A stretch of 64,000 nucleotides of DNA from Candidatus Faecalibacterium gallistercoris. Its GTDB lineage: Bacteria > Bacillota > Clostridia > Oscillospirales > Ruminococcaceae. Location: positions 1 through 64,000 of the forward strand of contig DXBJ01000029.1 in assembly GCA_019116585.1 (NCBI GenBank), given 5' to 3'. Shown here piece by piece: positions 47,765 to 58,500 of this stretch; position 1 is the stretch's first letter, and every line of letters starts with the position of its first letter. The position numbers and the translations under genes are program-made. The notes under the pieces were generated by a model. The model was given only the letters and a program-made list of their open reading frames with translations, was not told the origin of the DNA and did not search any database.

Positions 47765-49603
47765 TTGAAACGACTGGTGATCGAAACGCCCCGCCAGTCC
47801 CAGCGCGTGCTGGAGGGGCTGTACCGGGACATGGAGCGCCGGATCGCTTCCAGCCCGCTGGGCCTGTGCCCGGTGGATATGGCGCTGAATTTCCTGCGGC
47901 TGTGCCATGCGCAGACCTGCGGCAAGTGCGTGCCCTGCCGGGTGGGCCTGGGCCAGCTGACCATGATGCTGGAGGATGTGCTGGACGGCGAGGGGGGCCT
48001 TGATCTGATCGACCGGATCGAGAGCACGGCCCAGGTCATCTCGGACACCGCCGACTGCGCCATCGGCTACGAGGCGGCCCGGATGGTGCTGCAGGGGGTG
48101 CGCGGCTTCCGGGACGACTACGAGGAGCACCTGCTGCGGGGCCGCTGCATCTGCGGGCTGCAGCACTCCATCCCCTGCACGGTGGTCTGCCCGGCCCATG
48201 TGGACGTCCCCGGCTACATCGCCCTGGTCAAGGCGGGCCGCTGCGAGGACGCCGTCCGCCTGATCCGCAAGGACAACCCCTTCCCGGCGGTGTGCGGCTA
48301 TGTCTGCGAGCACCCCTGCGAGGCCCGCTGCCGCCGCCACATGGTGGACGACGCGGTGAACATCTGCGGCATCAAGCGCTATGCGGTGGACCACGCCGGT
48401 CCCATCGAGCCGCCCCCCTGCGCCGAGCCCACCGGCAAAAAGGTGGCCATCGTGGGCGGCGGCCCCGGCGGCCTGACGGCGGCCTACTTCCTCACCCTGA
48501 TGGGCCACAGGGCCGTGGTCTACGAACAGCGCCACAAACTGGGCGGGATGCTGCGCTACGGCATCCCCGACTACCGCCTGCCCCCCGACGTGCTGGACAA
48601 GGACATCCAGTACATCCTGGACACCGGGGTCGAGACGGTCATGGACACCGAGGTGGGCGGCCCCGACCTGAGCCTGGACCAGCTGAAGGCCCAGTACGAC
48701 GCGGTGTACATCTCCATCGGCGCCCACGACGACAAAAAGCTGCGCATCCCCGGCGAGGACAGCCAGGGCGTGGTCAGCGCCGTGCGGATGCTGCGGGACA
48801 TCGGCGAGGGCCGGGTCCCCGACCTGGCGGGCAAACGGGTGGTGGTGATCGGCGGCGGCAACGTGGCCATGGACGCCACCCGCACCAGCCTGCGGCTGGG
48901 GGCCGCCCATGTGACCTGCGTCTACCGCCGCCGGGTGGAGGACATGACCGCTCTGCCCGAAGAGGTGGACGAGGCCAAGGCGGAGGGCGGCGAGATCCTG
49001 CCCCTGCACGCCCCCGACCACATCGAAGTGGACGAAAACGGCCGCGCCGCGGCCCTGTGGGCCCAGCCCCAGCTGATCGGCAGGGTGGGCCGGGACGGCC
49101 GCCCTGCGCCCCAGAAGGCTGCCACCCCGCCGGTCCGCATCCCCTGCGACTACGTCATTGTGGCCATCGGCCAGGCCATCCACTCCAAGCCCTTTGAGGA
49201 GGGCGGCATCGGCACCCGCTGGGGGGCCATCCAGGCCGAGAGCTCTTCCTTCGTGCCGGGCAGCGGCAACGTGTTCGCCGGCGGCGACGCGGTGTCCGGG
49301 CCGGCCACCGTCATCCGCGCGGTGGCGGCGGGCAAGGTCGCAGCCGACAACATCGACAGCTTCCTGGGCTACCACCACACCATCACGGTGGACGTGGAGG
49401 TGCCCGCGCCCCAGCTGACCAACACCCCGGCCTGCGGCCGGGTCAACCTGCGGGGCCGCCCCGTCGAGGCCATCGCCGGCGACTTTGGCCTGGTGACCGA
49501 CGGCATGACCGAGGAAGAGTGCCAGCAGGAGTGCAGCCGCTGCCTGCGCTGCGACCACTTCGGCTACGGCGTGTTTAAGGGAGGAAGAAATATCAAATGG
49601 TAA
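47765..49603 (+). CDS. GltD-like NAD(P)H/FAD oxidoreductase with N-terminal NuoF-C-type Fe-S domain
   Basis: CGKCVPCRVGLGQL; CxxxCPAHVDVPGYI; GGGPGGLTAAYFL; GGGNVAMDATRTSLRLG. Confidence 0.9.
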   Translation: MKRLVIETPRQSQRVLEGLYRDMERRIASSPLGLCPVDMALNFLRLCHAQTCGKCVPCRVGLGQLTMMLEDVLDGEGGLDLIDRIESTAQVISDTADCAIGYEAARMVLQGVRGFRDDYEEHLLRGRCICGLQHSIPCTVVCPAHVDVPGYIALVKAGRCEDAVRLIRKDNPFPAVCGYVCEHPCEARCRRHMVDDAVNICGIKRYAVDHAGPIEPPPCAEPTGKKVAIVGGGPGGLTAAYFLTLMGHRAVVYEQRHKLGGMLRYGIPDYRLPPDVLDKDIQYILDTGVETVMDTEVGGPDLSLDQLKAQYDAVYISIGAHDDKKLRIPGEDSQGVVSAVRMLRDIGEGRVPDLAGKRVVVIGGGNVAMDATRTSLRLGAAHVTCVYRRRVEDMTALPEEVDEAKAEGGEILPLHAPDHIEVDENGRAAALWAQPQLIGRVGRDGRPAPQKAATPPVRIPCDYVIVAIGQAIHSKPFEEGGIGTRWGAIQAESSSFVPGSGNVFAGGDAVSGPATVIRAVAAGKVAADNIDSFLGYHHTITVDVEVPAPQLTNTPACGRVNLRGRPVEAIAGDFGLVTDGMTEEECQQECSRCLRCDHFGYGVFKGGRNIKW

Positions 49604-51375
49604 CACTGAACATCGACGGCCGGACCATCTGCGTGCCGGAAGGGACCACCATCCTGGACGCCGCCCTCTCGGCCGGGATCCATATCCCCCACCTGTGCTA
49701 CCTGAAAGGGATCAACGAGATCGGCGCCTGCCGGCTGTGCTGCGTCGAGGTGGAAGGGGAGGACAAGCTCATCCCCGCCTGCAACAACGTGGTGGCCGAG
49801 GGCATGGCCATCCACACCAACAACGCCCGGGTCCGGCTGGCCCGGCGCACCAACCTGCAGCTGATCCTCAGCCGGCACGACTCCAAGTGCGCCCTCTGCG
49901 TGCGCAGCGGCAACTGCGAGCTGCAGACCCTGTCCAACGACCTGGGCCTGGTGTCCAACCCCTTCCGGGAAAACCTGCCGGCTGAAAAACTGCGCCGCTG
50001 GGACCGCACCTTCCCCCTGATCCGGGACACCACCAAGTGCATCGAGTGCATGCGCTGCATCCAGATCTGCGACAAGGTCCAGAGCCTGAACGTCTGGGAC
50101 CTGGTGGCCACCGGCAGCCACACCCGGGTCAACGTGTCGGAAAACCGCACCATCCGGGAGGCCGACTGCTCGCTGTGCGGCCAGTGCATCACCCACTGCC
50201 CGGTGGGCGCTTTGCGGGAGCGGGACGACGTCCAGGCGGTGCTGCGGGCCATCGAGGACCCCGAGACGGTCACGGTGGTCCAGATCGCGCCGGCGGTCCG
50301 CACCGCCTGGGGCGAGGCCTTTGGGCTGGAGCCCGAGCAGGCCACCGTCAACCGGCTGGCCGGCGCGCTGCGGCAGGTGGGCTTTGACTATGTGTTCGAC
50401 ACCAGCTACTCCGCCGACCTGACCATCATGGAAGAGAGCGCCGAGTTCCTGGACCGGCTGGGCAAAGGGGAGCTGGAGCAGTACCCCATGTTCACCAGCT
50501 GCTGCCCCGGGTGGGTGCGGTTCGTCAAGAGCCAGTTCCCCCAGCTGGTGGGCCAGCTGTCCACCGCCAAGAGCCCCCAGCAGATGTTCGGCGCGGTGGT
50601 CAAGAACTGGTTCGCCCGGCGGATCGGGGTGGCCCCCGAGAAGATCTGCTGCGTGTCCGTCATGCCCTGCGTGGCCAAAAAAGCAGAGTGCGACCTGCCC
50701 ACCATGCGCAATGCCGAAGGCGTCCCCGATGTGGACTACGTCCTGACCACCCGGGAGGTGGTCCGGCTGCTGCGGTCGGAGCACGTGCCGGTGGCCTCGG
50801 TGCTGGAGGCCCCCTTCGACCGGCTGCTGGGGGATTACACCGGCGCGGGCGTCATCTTCGGCGCCACCGGCGGCGTCATGGAGGCCGCCCTGCGCACCGC
50901 CTATTACCGTGTGACCGGGACCAACCCCCGGCCCGACGCCTTCCGCAGCGTGCGGGAGGCCCGCCGCGGGGATGCCCGCGCCTGGCGGGAGGCGGAGTTC
51001 GACATCGCCGGCAGCACCGTCCGGGTGGCGGTGGCCAGCGGCCTGGGCAACGCCCGGGCCCTGTGCGAGGCCATCGTCAAGGGCGAGGTGCAGGTCCAGT
51101 TTGTGGAGATCATGGCCTGCCCCGGCGGCTGCGCGGGCGGCGGCGGCCAGCCCATCCACTGCGACGACGTCGAGCGGGCCCACGAGCGGGGCCAGGTGCT
51201 GTATGGCCTGGACCGGGCCAGCGCCGTCCGCTTCAGCCACGAGAACGCCGACGTCCTGGCCCTCTACCGGGAGGAGCTGGGCGAGCCTTTGAGCGAGGAA
51301 GCCGAGACCTGGCTCCACACCGACCACTTCGCCTGGCAGATGCCGGGCGGGCCCGGATCGGAACAGGCACTGTAA
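49597..51375 (+). CDS. hydA: [FeFe]-hydrogenase catalytic subunit
   Basis: H-cluster motifs TSCCPGW, MPCVAKKAE, EIMACPGGCAGGGGQP; N-terminal 2Fe-2S and 4Fe-4S domains. Confidence 0.95.
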   Translation: MVTLNIDGRTICVPEGTTILDAALSAGIHIPHLCYLKGINEIGACRLCCVEVEGEDKLIPACNNVVAEGMAIHTNNARVRLARRTNLQLILSRHDSKCALCVRSGNCELQTLSNDLGLVSNPFRENLPAEKLRRWDRTFPLIRDTTKCIECMRCIQICDKVQSLNVWDLVATGSHTRVNVSENRTIREADCSLCGQCITHCPVGALRERDDVQAVLRAIEDPETVTVVQIAPAVRTAWGEAFGLEPEQATVNRLAGALRQVGFDYVFDTSYSADLTIMEESAEFLDRLGKGELEQYPMFTSCCPGWVRFVKSQFPQLVGQLSTAKSPQQMFGAVVKNWFARRIGVAPEKICCVSVMPCVAKKAECDLPTMRNAEGVPDVDYVLTTREVVRLLRSEHVPVASVLEAPFDRLLGDYTGAGVIFGATGGVMEAALRTAYYRVTGTNPRPDAFRSVREARRGDARAWREAEFDIAGSTVRVAVASGLGNARALCEAIVKGEVQVQFVEIMACPGGCAGGGGQPIHCDDVERAHERGQVLYGLDRASAVRFSHENADVLALYREELGEPLSEEAETWLHTDHFAWQMPGGPGSEQAL

Positions 51376-51379
51376 ACAA

Positions 51380-51418
51380 AAAAGAGGGCCGGCCCCATTG
51401 TGCGGGGCCGGCCCTTTT
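51380..51418. terminator. Bidirectional terminator
   Basis: AAAAGAGGGCCGGCCCC...GGGGCCGGCCCTTTT. Confidence 0.85.
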
Positions 51419-51431
51419 GGTTGCTACGACT

Positions 51432-52058
51432 TTAAGAGTTCTTCATGACCACGTTCTCGACGCTGTCCGCGATCTCCTCGCAGGCGTCGGCGCATTTTTC
51501 CAGGTAGGTGTAGATCTCCTCCCAGGCCATGATCTCGCGGATGTCCAGCCCCGGTTCCACGTGCAGCTGGCGCATATTGGCGATGAACAGGCGGTCGCTC
51601 TCTTCCTCCAGGGAGTTGATGTGGATGATGTACTCCTTCAGCTTTTTGGAGTGGCGGAAGTCGGCAAACTCCTCAAGCATCTTGCAGACTTCCTCGCAGC
51701 CGCGGATCACCACGTCCAGCATATTGATGGCGTCGGGGCGGATGCTCTGGATGTTGTGGATGTACACCCGCATGCAGACTTCCTCGATCTTGTCGGTCAG
51801 GGTGTCGATGTTGGTGCTCAGGGCCGAGATGTCCTCCCGCTCGATGGGGGTGATAAAGGCCTTGGCCAGCTTGTCGGTCATGCCGTGGCGGCATTTGTCG
51901 GCGGCGTGCTCGATGTCGTGGATCTGGTCCATCCACTGGGGCATCCGGGCCGGGTCAAAGCTGCGGAAAATGTCCTTCAGCATCAGGGCAGCCTTGCTGG
52001 CAAAACCGGCGCACTCGATAAAATTGTCAAAATAAATGGCGTCCTGCTTTTTCGACAT
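51432..52058 (-). CDS. DUF47/PhoU-like phosphate transport accessory protein
   Basis: FIECAGFASKAALMLKDIFRSFD; adjacent to PiT. Confidence 0.9.
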   Translation of the reverse strand: MSKKQDAIYFDNFIECAGFASKAALMLKDIFRSFDPARMPQWMDQIHDIEHAADKCRHGMTDKLAKAFITPIEREDISALSTNIDTLTDKIEEVCMRVYIHNIQSIRPDAINMLDVVIRGCEEVCKMLEEFADFRHSKKLKEYIIHINSLEEESDRLFIANMRQLHVEPGLDIREIMAWEEIYTYLEKCADACEEIADSVENVVMKNS

Positions 52059-52078
52059 AATTGCTTACTCCTTTTATG

Positions 52079-53131
52079 TTACCAGATCTGCATGAATACC
52101 TTGGCCATGACAAAGCTGATGAGGCCGCACCCGGGGAAGGTGAAGATCCAGGTCAGCATCATATCCTTGACGACGCCGTAGTTGATGGCGGACAGACGCT
52201 TGACCGCGCCCACGCCCATGATGGCGCTGGTTTTGGTGTGGGTGGTGGACACCGGGATGCCCAGCAGGCTGGAATACAGCAGGCAGAGCGCGCCCGCCAG
52301 GTCGGCGCAGAAGCCCTGGTACCGCTCCAGCTTGACCATGTCCATGCCCACCGACTTGATGATCTTTTCGCCGCCCACGCTGGTGCCCAGGGCCATGACC
52401 ACGCTGCACAGCAGCATCAGCCAGACGGGGATCTCCATGCCGGCCACCGAGCCCTGGCCATGGGCAAAGGCCAGCCCCAGGAACAGCACGCCGATGAACT
52501 TCTGGCCGTCCTGGGCGCCGTGCATGAAGCTCATGCCCGCGGCGCCGGCGATCTGGGCCACGCGGAAAAAGCGGTTGGCGGCCCGCAGCTCGATGTTGCG
52601 GCACAGGATGGTGACCAGCTTGCAGATGATCCAGCCGGTGGCAAAGCCCAGCAGCAGGCTGAGGGCCAGGCCGTACAGCACCTTGACCCACTCGTTGAAG
52701 TTGATGCCGCCCACGCCCCCCTGGATGGCGATGGCCGCGCCGGACAGGCCGGCGATCAGGCTGTGGCTCTCGCTGGTGGGGATGCCAAAGATGGACGCGC
52801 CCACGCTGTAGACCACGATGGACAGCAGCGCCGCGCACAGGGCGATCAGGGCGCTGCCGGTGTCGGAGCCAAAGTCCACCATGTTGCTGATGGTGGAGGC
52901 CACCGAGCTGTTGATCTGGGTCATGACGAACACGCCGAGAAAGTTGAAAAAGGCGCTCATCCAGATGGCCTGGCGCACACCGAGGCACCGGGTGGTGACG
53001 CAGGTGGCGATGGCGTTGGGCGCATCGGTCCAGCCGTTGACGAAGATGACCCCCAGTGTGAACAGCACTGTGATGATCAGGATCGGGTTGCCGGCCAGCT
53101 GCCCCCAAAACGAGGTAAATGACAGATCCAT
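52079..53131 (-). CDS. PiT-family inorganic phosphate transporter
   Basis: FVNGWTDAPNAIATCVTTRCL; SVGGEKIIKSVGMDMVKL. Confidence 0.93.
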   Translation of the reverse strand: MDLSFTSFWGQLAGNPILIITVLFTLGVIFVNGWTDAPNAIATCVTTRCLGVRQAIWMSAFFNFLGVFVMTQINSSVASTISNMVDFGSDTGSALIALCAALLSIVVYSVGASIFGIPTSESHSLIAGLSGAAIAIQGGVGGINFNEWVKVLYGLALSLLLGFATGWIICKLVTILCRNIELRAANRFFRVAQIAGAAGMSFMHGAQDGQKFIGVLFLGLAFAHGQGSVAGMEIPVWLMLLCSVVMALGTSVGGEKIIKSVGMDMVKLERYQGFCADLAGALCLLYSSLLGIPVSTTHTKTSAIMGVGAVKRLSAINYGVVKDMMLTWIFTFPGCGLISFVMAKVFMQIW

Positions 53132-53370
53132 AAAATTGATACAGACTCCTTTCGGCAGGTCCAGCGGGGCGGCGCAGGCCGCAGTCCGGCCTTGAGCGGC
53201 CCCGGGACGGGAAACGAAACGCCCCTGTCGGGCCGAAGCCGCAAAACATCCAAGAGCTGAGACTTTCTGCACGCACCGATGCACGAAAATCTTACATCTA
53301 TTTTACTTGATTTATATCTGTTTTGCAAGAATAATGTCGCGCCAAAAGGCGCTGCCCGCGGCAGGCATAC

Positions 53371-53404
53371 AAAAAAGCAGCGGTCCCACGCTGGAAACCG
53401 CTGC
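53371..53404 (-). terminator. Minus-strand terminator downstream of the cupin gene
   Basis: GCAGCGGT...ACCGCTGC followed by TTTTTT on the minus strand. Confidence 0.7.
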
Positions 53405-53472
53405 CTATCGCCGTACTTTTACCTATATTTTACGATTCTTTTACATTAAGCCGCGCCGCAGAGCGCCGTCCT

Positions 53473-53820
53473 TCAGCCCAGGCGGGCGTATTCCTCGTCG
53501 GAGACGGGCTCGCACCACTCGTTGCGGGTGTCCTCGCCGGGCACCTCGAGGGCCACGTGGGAGAACCAGCTGTCTTTGGCTGCGCCGTGCCAGTGCTTGA
53601 CCTCGGGGGGGATGACCACCGTGTCGCCGGGGGCCAGCGGCTGGGCCGGCTTGCCCCATTCCTGGTACCAGCCGCGGCCGGCGGTGCACAGCAGGATCTG
53701 CCCGCCGCCTTTGGCCGCGTGATGGATGTGCCAGTTGTTGCGGCAGCCCGGCTCAAAGGTGACGTTGGCGGCAAAGACGCCGTTCTCGCCGCCGAGGGGC
53801 TTCAGGTAGCTCTGGCCCAC
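53473..53820 (-). pseudogene. Cupin domain, C-terminal half of a split CMD-cupin gene
   Basis: ANVTFEPGCRNNWHIHHAAKGGGQILLCTAGRGWYQEWG; same frame as the upstream CMD half. Confidence 0.7.
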
Positions 53821-53889
53821 GAAGTAGGCGGCATAAGCGTCGTTGGGGGCGCCCAGACCGAACAGGCCGCCCTCCGGCTCCTGGGCCTC

Positions 53890-54213
53890 CTAGTCGGCCC
53901 AGACCTCCTTGGCCATCCGGAAGGCGGCCCAGGCCTTGGGCCACCCGGCGTAAAAGGCCGCGTGGGTGATGATCTCCGCGATCTCGGAGCGGGTGATGCC
54001 GTTCTTTTTGGCGCTCATCAGGTGGAACTGGAAGGAAGAATCCACCAGCCCCTGCGAAAGCAGGGAGACCACCGTGACCAGGGAGCGGTCCCGGAGGGAG
54101 AGCTTATCTTCCCGGCTCCATACCTCGCCGAAAAGGACGTCGTCGTTGAGCTGGGCAAACTTGGGAGCGAATGCGCCGAGCTGGTCCCGCCCGGCTGTCT
54201 GTTTGACTGCCAT
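53890..54213 (-). CDS. Carboxymuconolactone decarboxylase-family protein (N-terminal half of the split gene)
   Basis: SREDKLSLRDRSLVTVVSLLSQG...GITRSEIAEIITHAAFYAGWPKAWAAF; ends at in-frame TAG 53890-53892. Confidence 0.8.
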   Translation of the reverse strand: MAVKQTAGRDQLGAFAPKFAQLNDDVLFGEVWSREDKLSLRDRSLVTVVSLLSQGLVDSSFQFHLMSAKKNGITRSEIAEIITHAAFYAGWPKAWAAFRMAKEVWAD

Positions 54214-54396
54214 TGTTTCTGCCTCCATTCGTTGATGCAGTGGTTTGATGGCTCTATTGTAGCGCATCCGGGCGGGAATGTCGAATACTTCGTTTTTATG
54301 TTCGAACATTCCCAAAACGTATCCGTTCCGTCCGGCCCGGCGGGGAGGCGAGAAAAAGTCCTGCCCGGCCGACGGCTCGGACGGGCAGGACGGAGA

Positions 54397-55473
54397 TCAG
54401 ACGCTCATTTTGATGCGGGAGGCGGGCAGCTTGTTCATGGCGCCCTGGTCCAGGTTGGCGGTCAGGGCTTCGCCGGCGGCGGCCATGTCCGCGTCCACCA
54501 GGGCGGCGCCCATATCCGACAGGATGGTGGCCCGCAGGGTGTCCAGGGTCATGGTCTCGAGGGGGTCCAGACGCATGGCGATCAGCAGGGAGGTGGCGCC
54601 GTAGTCCACCGCCGCGGCCTCGCCGATGCCAAGGCCGCCCAGGGTGGCGGCGGCTTCCTCGGAGAAGGTGCCGTCCATCTGGCTGCGGCTCAGGAAGCTG
54701 GAGCTGAGCTGGGCGGCGGCGTCCTCGGCGGTGAGCTCGGCGTCCAGCACGGCGTAGATGCCGGGCAGGGCGTCCGCCACCACCTGGTCAAAGGTGTCGG
54801 GGGTGCTGGCCGCCGCGGCCTCCTGGGCCAGGCGGCGCATCTCGGCGGTCTGGTCCTCGTCCGCAAAGGCGAAGGTGGAGGTGTTGTAGAGGGGGACGGT
54901 GGCGTAGCGGAGGTAGAGCATCTCGTTTTGGAGATGGTCGGTCAGCTCCTCGTCGGTGAGGGGGGTCTCGCCCTCCTGGCCGTAGATCAGGTCGATGAGG
55001 GCGGTCTGCTTGGCCAGGTTGTATTCGTAGTTGCGGATGGTGTCCTCCCCGATGCCGTTGGCGGCGTAGAGGCTGCCGTAGTTTTGCAGCAGCTGGTCGG
55101 TGTAGCTGTCAGCCTGGGCGGTGTAGGCGGGGTCCAGCTCGCCGCCCAGCTCGGCAAACCGGGCTTCCACCGCCACATAGCGGCGCAGCTCCTCCAGGGT
55201 GGTCTGGGCCACAAAGTCGCTGACGGTGACGGCCTCGCCCCCGTCGGGGGTGATGGTCTCGTTCAAAAAGGATTTGACGCTGGCGGGGTCCTGGTCCTCT
55301 CCGGCGTACTGGGCGGCCTGCTGGTAGGCGTCGAACTGGGCCAGCAGGTACAGGCCCGAGCCGATCTCCTGCCCGCCGATGGCGCCCACCGCAGCGGGGG
55401 TGGAGATATGGCAGCCGGCCAGGGATAAGCAGAGCGCCAGCGCACTGGCCAGCGCGAGCAGTTTTTGTTTCAT
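54397..55473 (-). CDS. SurA/PrsA-like foldase lipoprotein
   Basis: Lipobox LSLAGC; SurA N-like region; downstream of mfd. Confidence 0.65.
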   Translation of the reverse strand: MKQKLLALASALALCLSLAGCHISTPAAVGAIGGQEIGSGLYLLAQFDAYQQAAQYAGEDQDPASVKSFLNETITPDGGEAVTVSDFVAQTTLEELRRYVAVEARFAELGGELDPAYTAQADSYTDQLLQNYGSLYAANGIGEDTIRNYEYNLAKQTALIDLIYGQEGETPLTDEELTDHLQNEMLYLRYATVPLYNTSTFAFADEDQTAEMRRLAQEAAAASTPDTFDQVVADALPGIYAVLDAELTAEDAAAQLSSSFLSRSQMDGTFSEEAAATLGGLGIGEAAAVDYGATSLLIAMRLDPLETMTLDTLRATILSDMGAALVDADMAAAGEALTANLDQGAMNKLPASRIKMSV

Positions 55474-55543
55474 GTGCGGTATGCTCCTTTGCTGTTTTTT
55501 GAGCGGATAGCTCCCTCAGTATAAACCCGGCGGGCGGGGCGCG

Positions 55544-58500
55544 TCAAGGGTTTGGGGCCGAAGGGGCGGCGGTTTTGTCCTGGATGGCGGCCATGGCCTG
55601 CAAAAGCTGCTGCAGCAGCTCGAGGGGCTTTTCCTCCTCCCGCAGGCGGACCGACAGGTAGGGCCTGGCCCCGGCCCCCGCGGTCACCCGGCCGTCGAAG
55701 GCGGCCAGCAGGCCGCGGATCATGGGCAGGTCCAGCTTTTCCAGCGAGAGGGTCAGCAGGTCCTTTTTCTGGGTGACCTCGTACACCCCCACCGATGCCG
55801 CCAGCACCCGGACGAGGGAGACGTTCACCAGGTCGCTGACCGAGGCCGGCGGGTCGCCGTAGCGGTCGATCAGTTCGTCCAGCACGTCGGCGGCGTCGGC
55901 GGGGTTCTGGACGGCGGCGATGCGGCGGTAGGCCTCGATCCGGCCCGGGCCGTCGGGGATATACCGCTCGGGGATATAGGCGTCCACCCGCAGGTCCACC
56001 AGGCACTCGCTCTTGTCCCGCTGGACCGGCTCGCCCCGGGCGGCGGCGATGGCCTGGTTGAGCATCTTCATATAGAGGTCGTAGCCCACGGCCTCCATGT
56101 GGCCGTGCTGGCTGTGGCCCAGCAGGTTGCCCGCGCCCCGGATCTGCAGGTCCCGCATGGCGATGCGGAAGCCCGAGCCGAAGGCGGTGAACTCCCGGAT
56201 GGCGGACAGCCGCTTCTGGGCGATGTCGGACAGGGTCTTGTCCCGGCGGAAGGTGAAGTAGGCGTAGGCCTTGCGGCCGCTGCGGCCCACCCGGCCCCGC
56301 AGCTGGTACAGCTGGGCCAGGCCCATCCGGTCGGCATCCTCGATGATCAGGGTGTTGCAGTTGCGCACGTCGATGCCCGTTTCGATCAGGGTGGTGCAGA
56401 CCAGCACGTCCAGCTCGCCGTTCAGCAGCTTTTCCCAGACGGGGTTCAGCTCTTCCTCGGTCATTTTGCCGTGGGCGATGCCCACCCGGGCCCCGGGGGC
56501 CATCCGCTGGACCCGGGCGGCGGTGGTCTCGATGTTGTCCACCCGGTTGTGCAGGTAGTAGACCTGCCCGCCCCGGGCCAGCTCCTTTTTGATGGCCTCG
56601 GCCAGGATGACCTCGTTGTATTCCAGCACAAAGGTCTCCACCGGCTGGCGCTCGAAGGGGGGCTCCTCGATGGTGGACATATCCCGGATGCCGCTCATGG
56701 CCATGCTGAGGGTGCGGGGGATGGGGGTGGCGGACAGGGTGAGCATATCCACCCCGATGAAGCTCTGCTTCAGCTTTTCCTTGTGGCGGACGCCGAAGCG
56801 CTGCTCCTCGTCGATGATGACCAGCCCCAGGTCGTGGAAGCGGACGTCCTTGGACAGCAGCCGGTGGGTGCCCACCACGATGTCGGCGCTGCCGGCCTGG
56901 AGGCTGCGCAGGGCCTCCTTCTGCTGTTTGGCGGTGCGGAAGCGGGACAGCAGCTCCACCCGGACCGGGAAAGCCTCCATCCGGGAGAGGATGGTGTTGT
57001 AGTGCTGCCAGGCCAGCAGGGTGGTGGGGGCCAGGATGGCGCACTGTTTGCCCCCCATCACGCACTTGAAGGCGGCCCGCAGGGCCACCTCGGTCTTGCC
57101 GACCCCCACGTCCCCGCAGAGCAGCCGGTCCATGGGCCAGGCGTGCTCCATGTCGTTTTTGATCTCGGCGGTGGCGGCCAGCTGGTCCTCGGTCTCGTCG
57201 TACTCAAAACGGGCCTCGAAGTCCTGCTGCCACTCGCCGTCCGGGGGGAAAGCGAAGCCCCTGGCCTGCTTGCGGCGGGCGTAGAGCTCGATCAGCTCCT
57301 GGGCCATCTCCTCGGTGGCTTTTTTGACCCGGGCGCGGGTGCGCTGCCACTCGGCGCCGCCCAGCTTGGCCAGGCGGACCTTGTCCTCGTCGCCGGGGGG
57401 CGTGTAGCGGCTGAGCAGGTCCAGCTGGGTGACCGGCACATACAGCACGTCCGAGCCGGAATACTGGATCTTGAGGTAATCCTTGGTGGCGCCCTGGACC
57501 TCCAGCCGCTGGATGCCGGCGTACATGCCGATGCCGTGGCTCTGGTGGACCACATAGTCCCCCGGCTTGACGTCGGCCAGGCTGGACAGGGCGTCCTTGT
57601 TCTTTTTGCGCTTTTTGGCGGCGGCCCCGGCGGCTTCGTCCACGCCGTGGCGGCGGCTGGTCAGGACGGCGCAGCGGGCAAAGGGCAGGGTGCAGCCGGC
57701 GTTCAGGTGGCCCGGCAGCACCTGCACCAGCCCCGGCGAGGGCCGGATGTCCCGGCTCATGCTGACGGTGTAGCCCTTGTCGGTCAGGTCCCGGGTGAGG
57801 GCGGCCGCGCCCTTGGGGGTGCCGGAATAGAGGGTGACGGCGTACCCCTGCTGGACCAGGGGGTCCAGGTCCTCCAGCAGGCTGCGCAGCTCCCCGTTCC
57901 AGCTGGGGGAGACGTGGGCCTCGGCGTTGATGAGGTCCTTGAGCTTGAACTCGTTCATCCCCCGCAGAAAGTTTTCGCACAGGAGGGCGGGGTATTTCCC
58001 GGCGGCCGCGGCCAGGTCGGCCATGGTCAGGTACAGCACATCCAGGCCGGGGCAGAGGATGCCCTCCTCCAGCAGGCCGGTCAGTTCCTCGCCGCGGCGG
58101 TACTCGGCGGCCTTCTGGGCGTCCCGGATGCCGCCCACCTCATCCAGGATGAGCAGGGGCGCGTCCAGGTGGTCCAGCAGGGTGGCGGGCTGGGGGTAGC
58201 GGATGCCGTAGTATTTGTCCATGGCCTCGGGCATCTGGCCGGCGTCCAGCTGGGCCAGATCGGGAGCCATGGCCTGCTCCAGGGCGGCGCGGCGCTTGCC
58301 CCGGGCCTTTTGGGCGGCGGCGCGCAGCGCTGCGGCGGTCTCCTCGCAGCTGCCGAACAGCACCTCCCGGGCGGGGGAAAGGTAGATCTTGCTCAGGGAG
58401 GCGTCCCGCCGCTGGCTCATCAGGTCGAAGGAGGAGATGGAGTCGATCTCCTCGTCCCAGAACTCGAGGCGGGCCGGGGCGTGCATATCCGGGGGATAAA

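Noticed and set aside
46289-49606. 1105-aa minus-strand ORF antisense to icd and the gltD-like gene
   Set aside because: Antisense shadow ORF; the plus strand carries unmistakable enzyme motifs.
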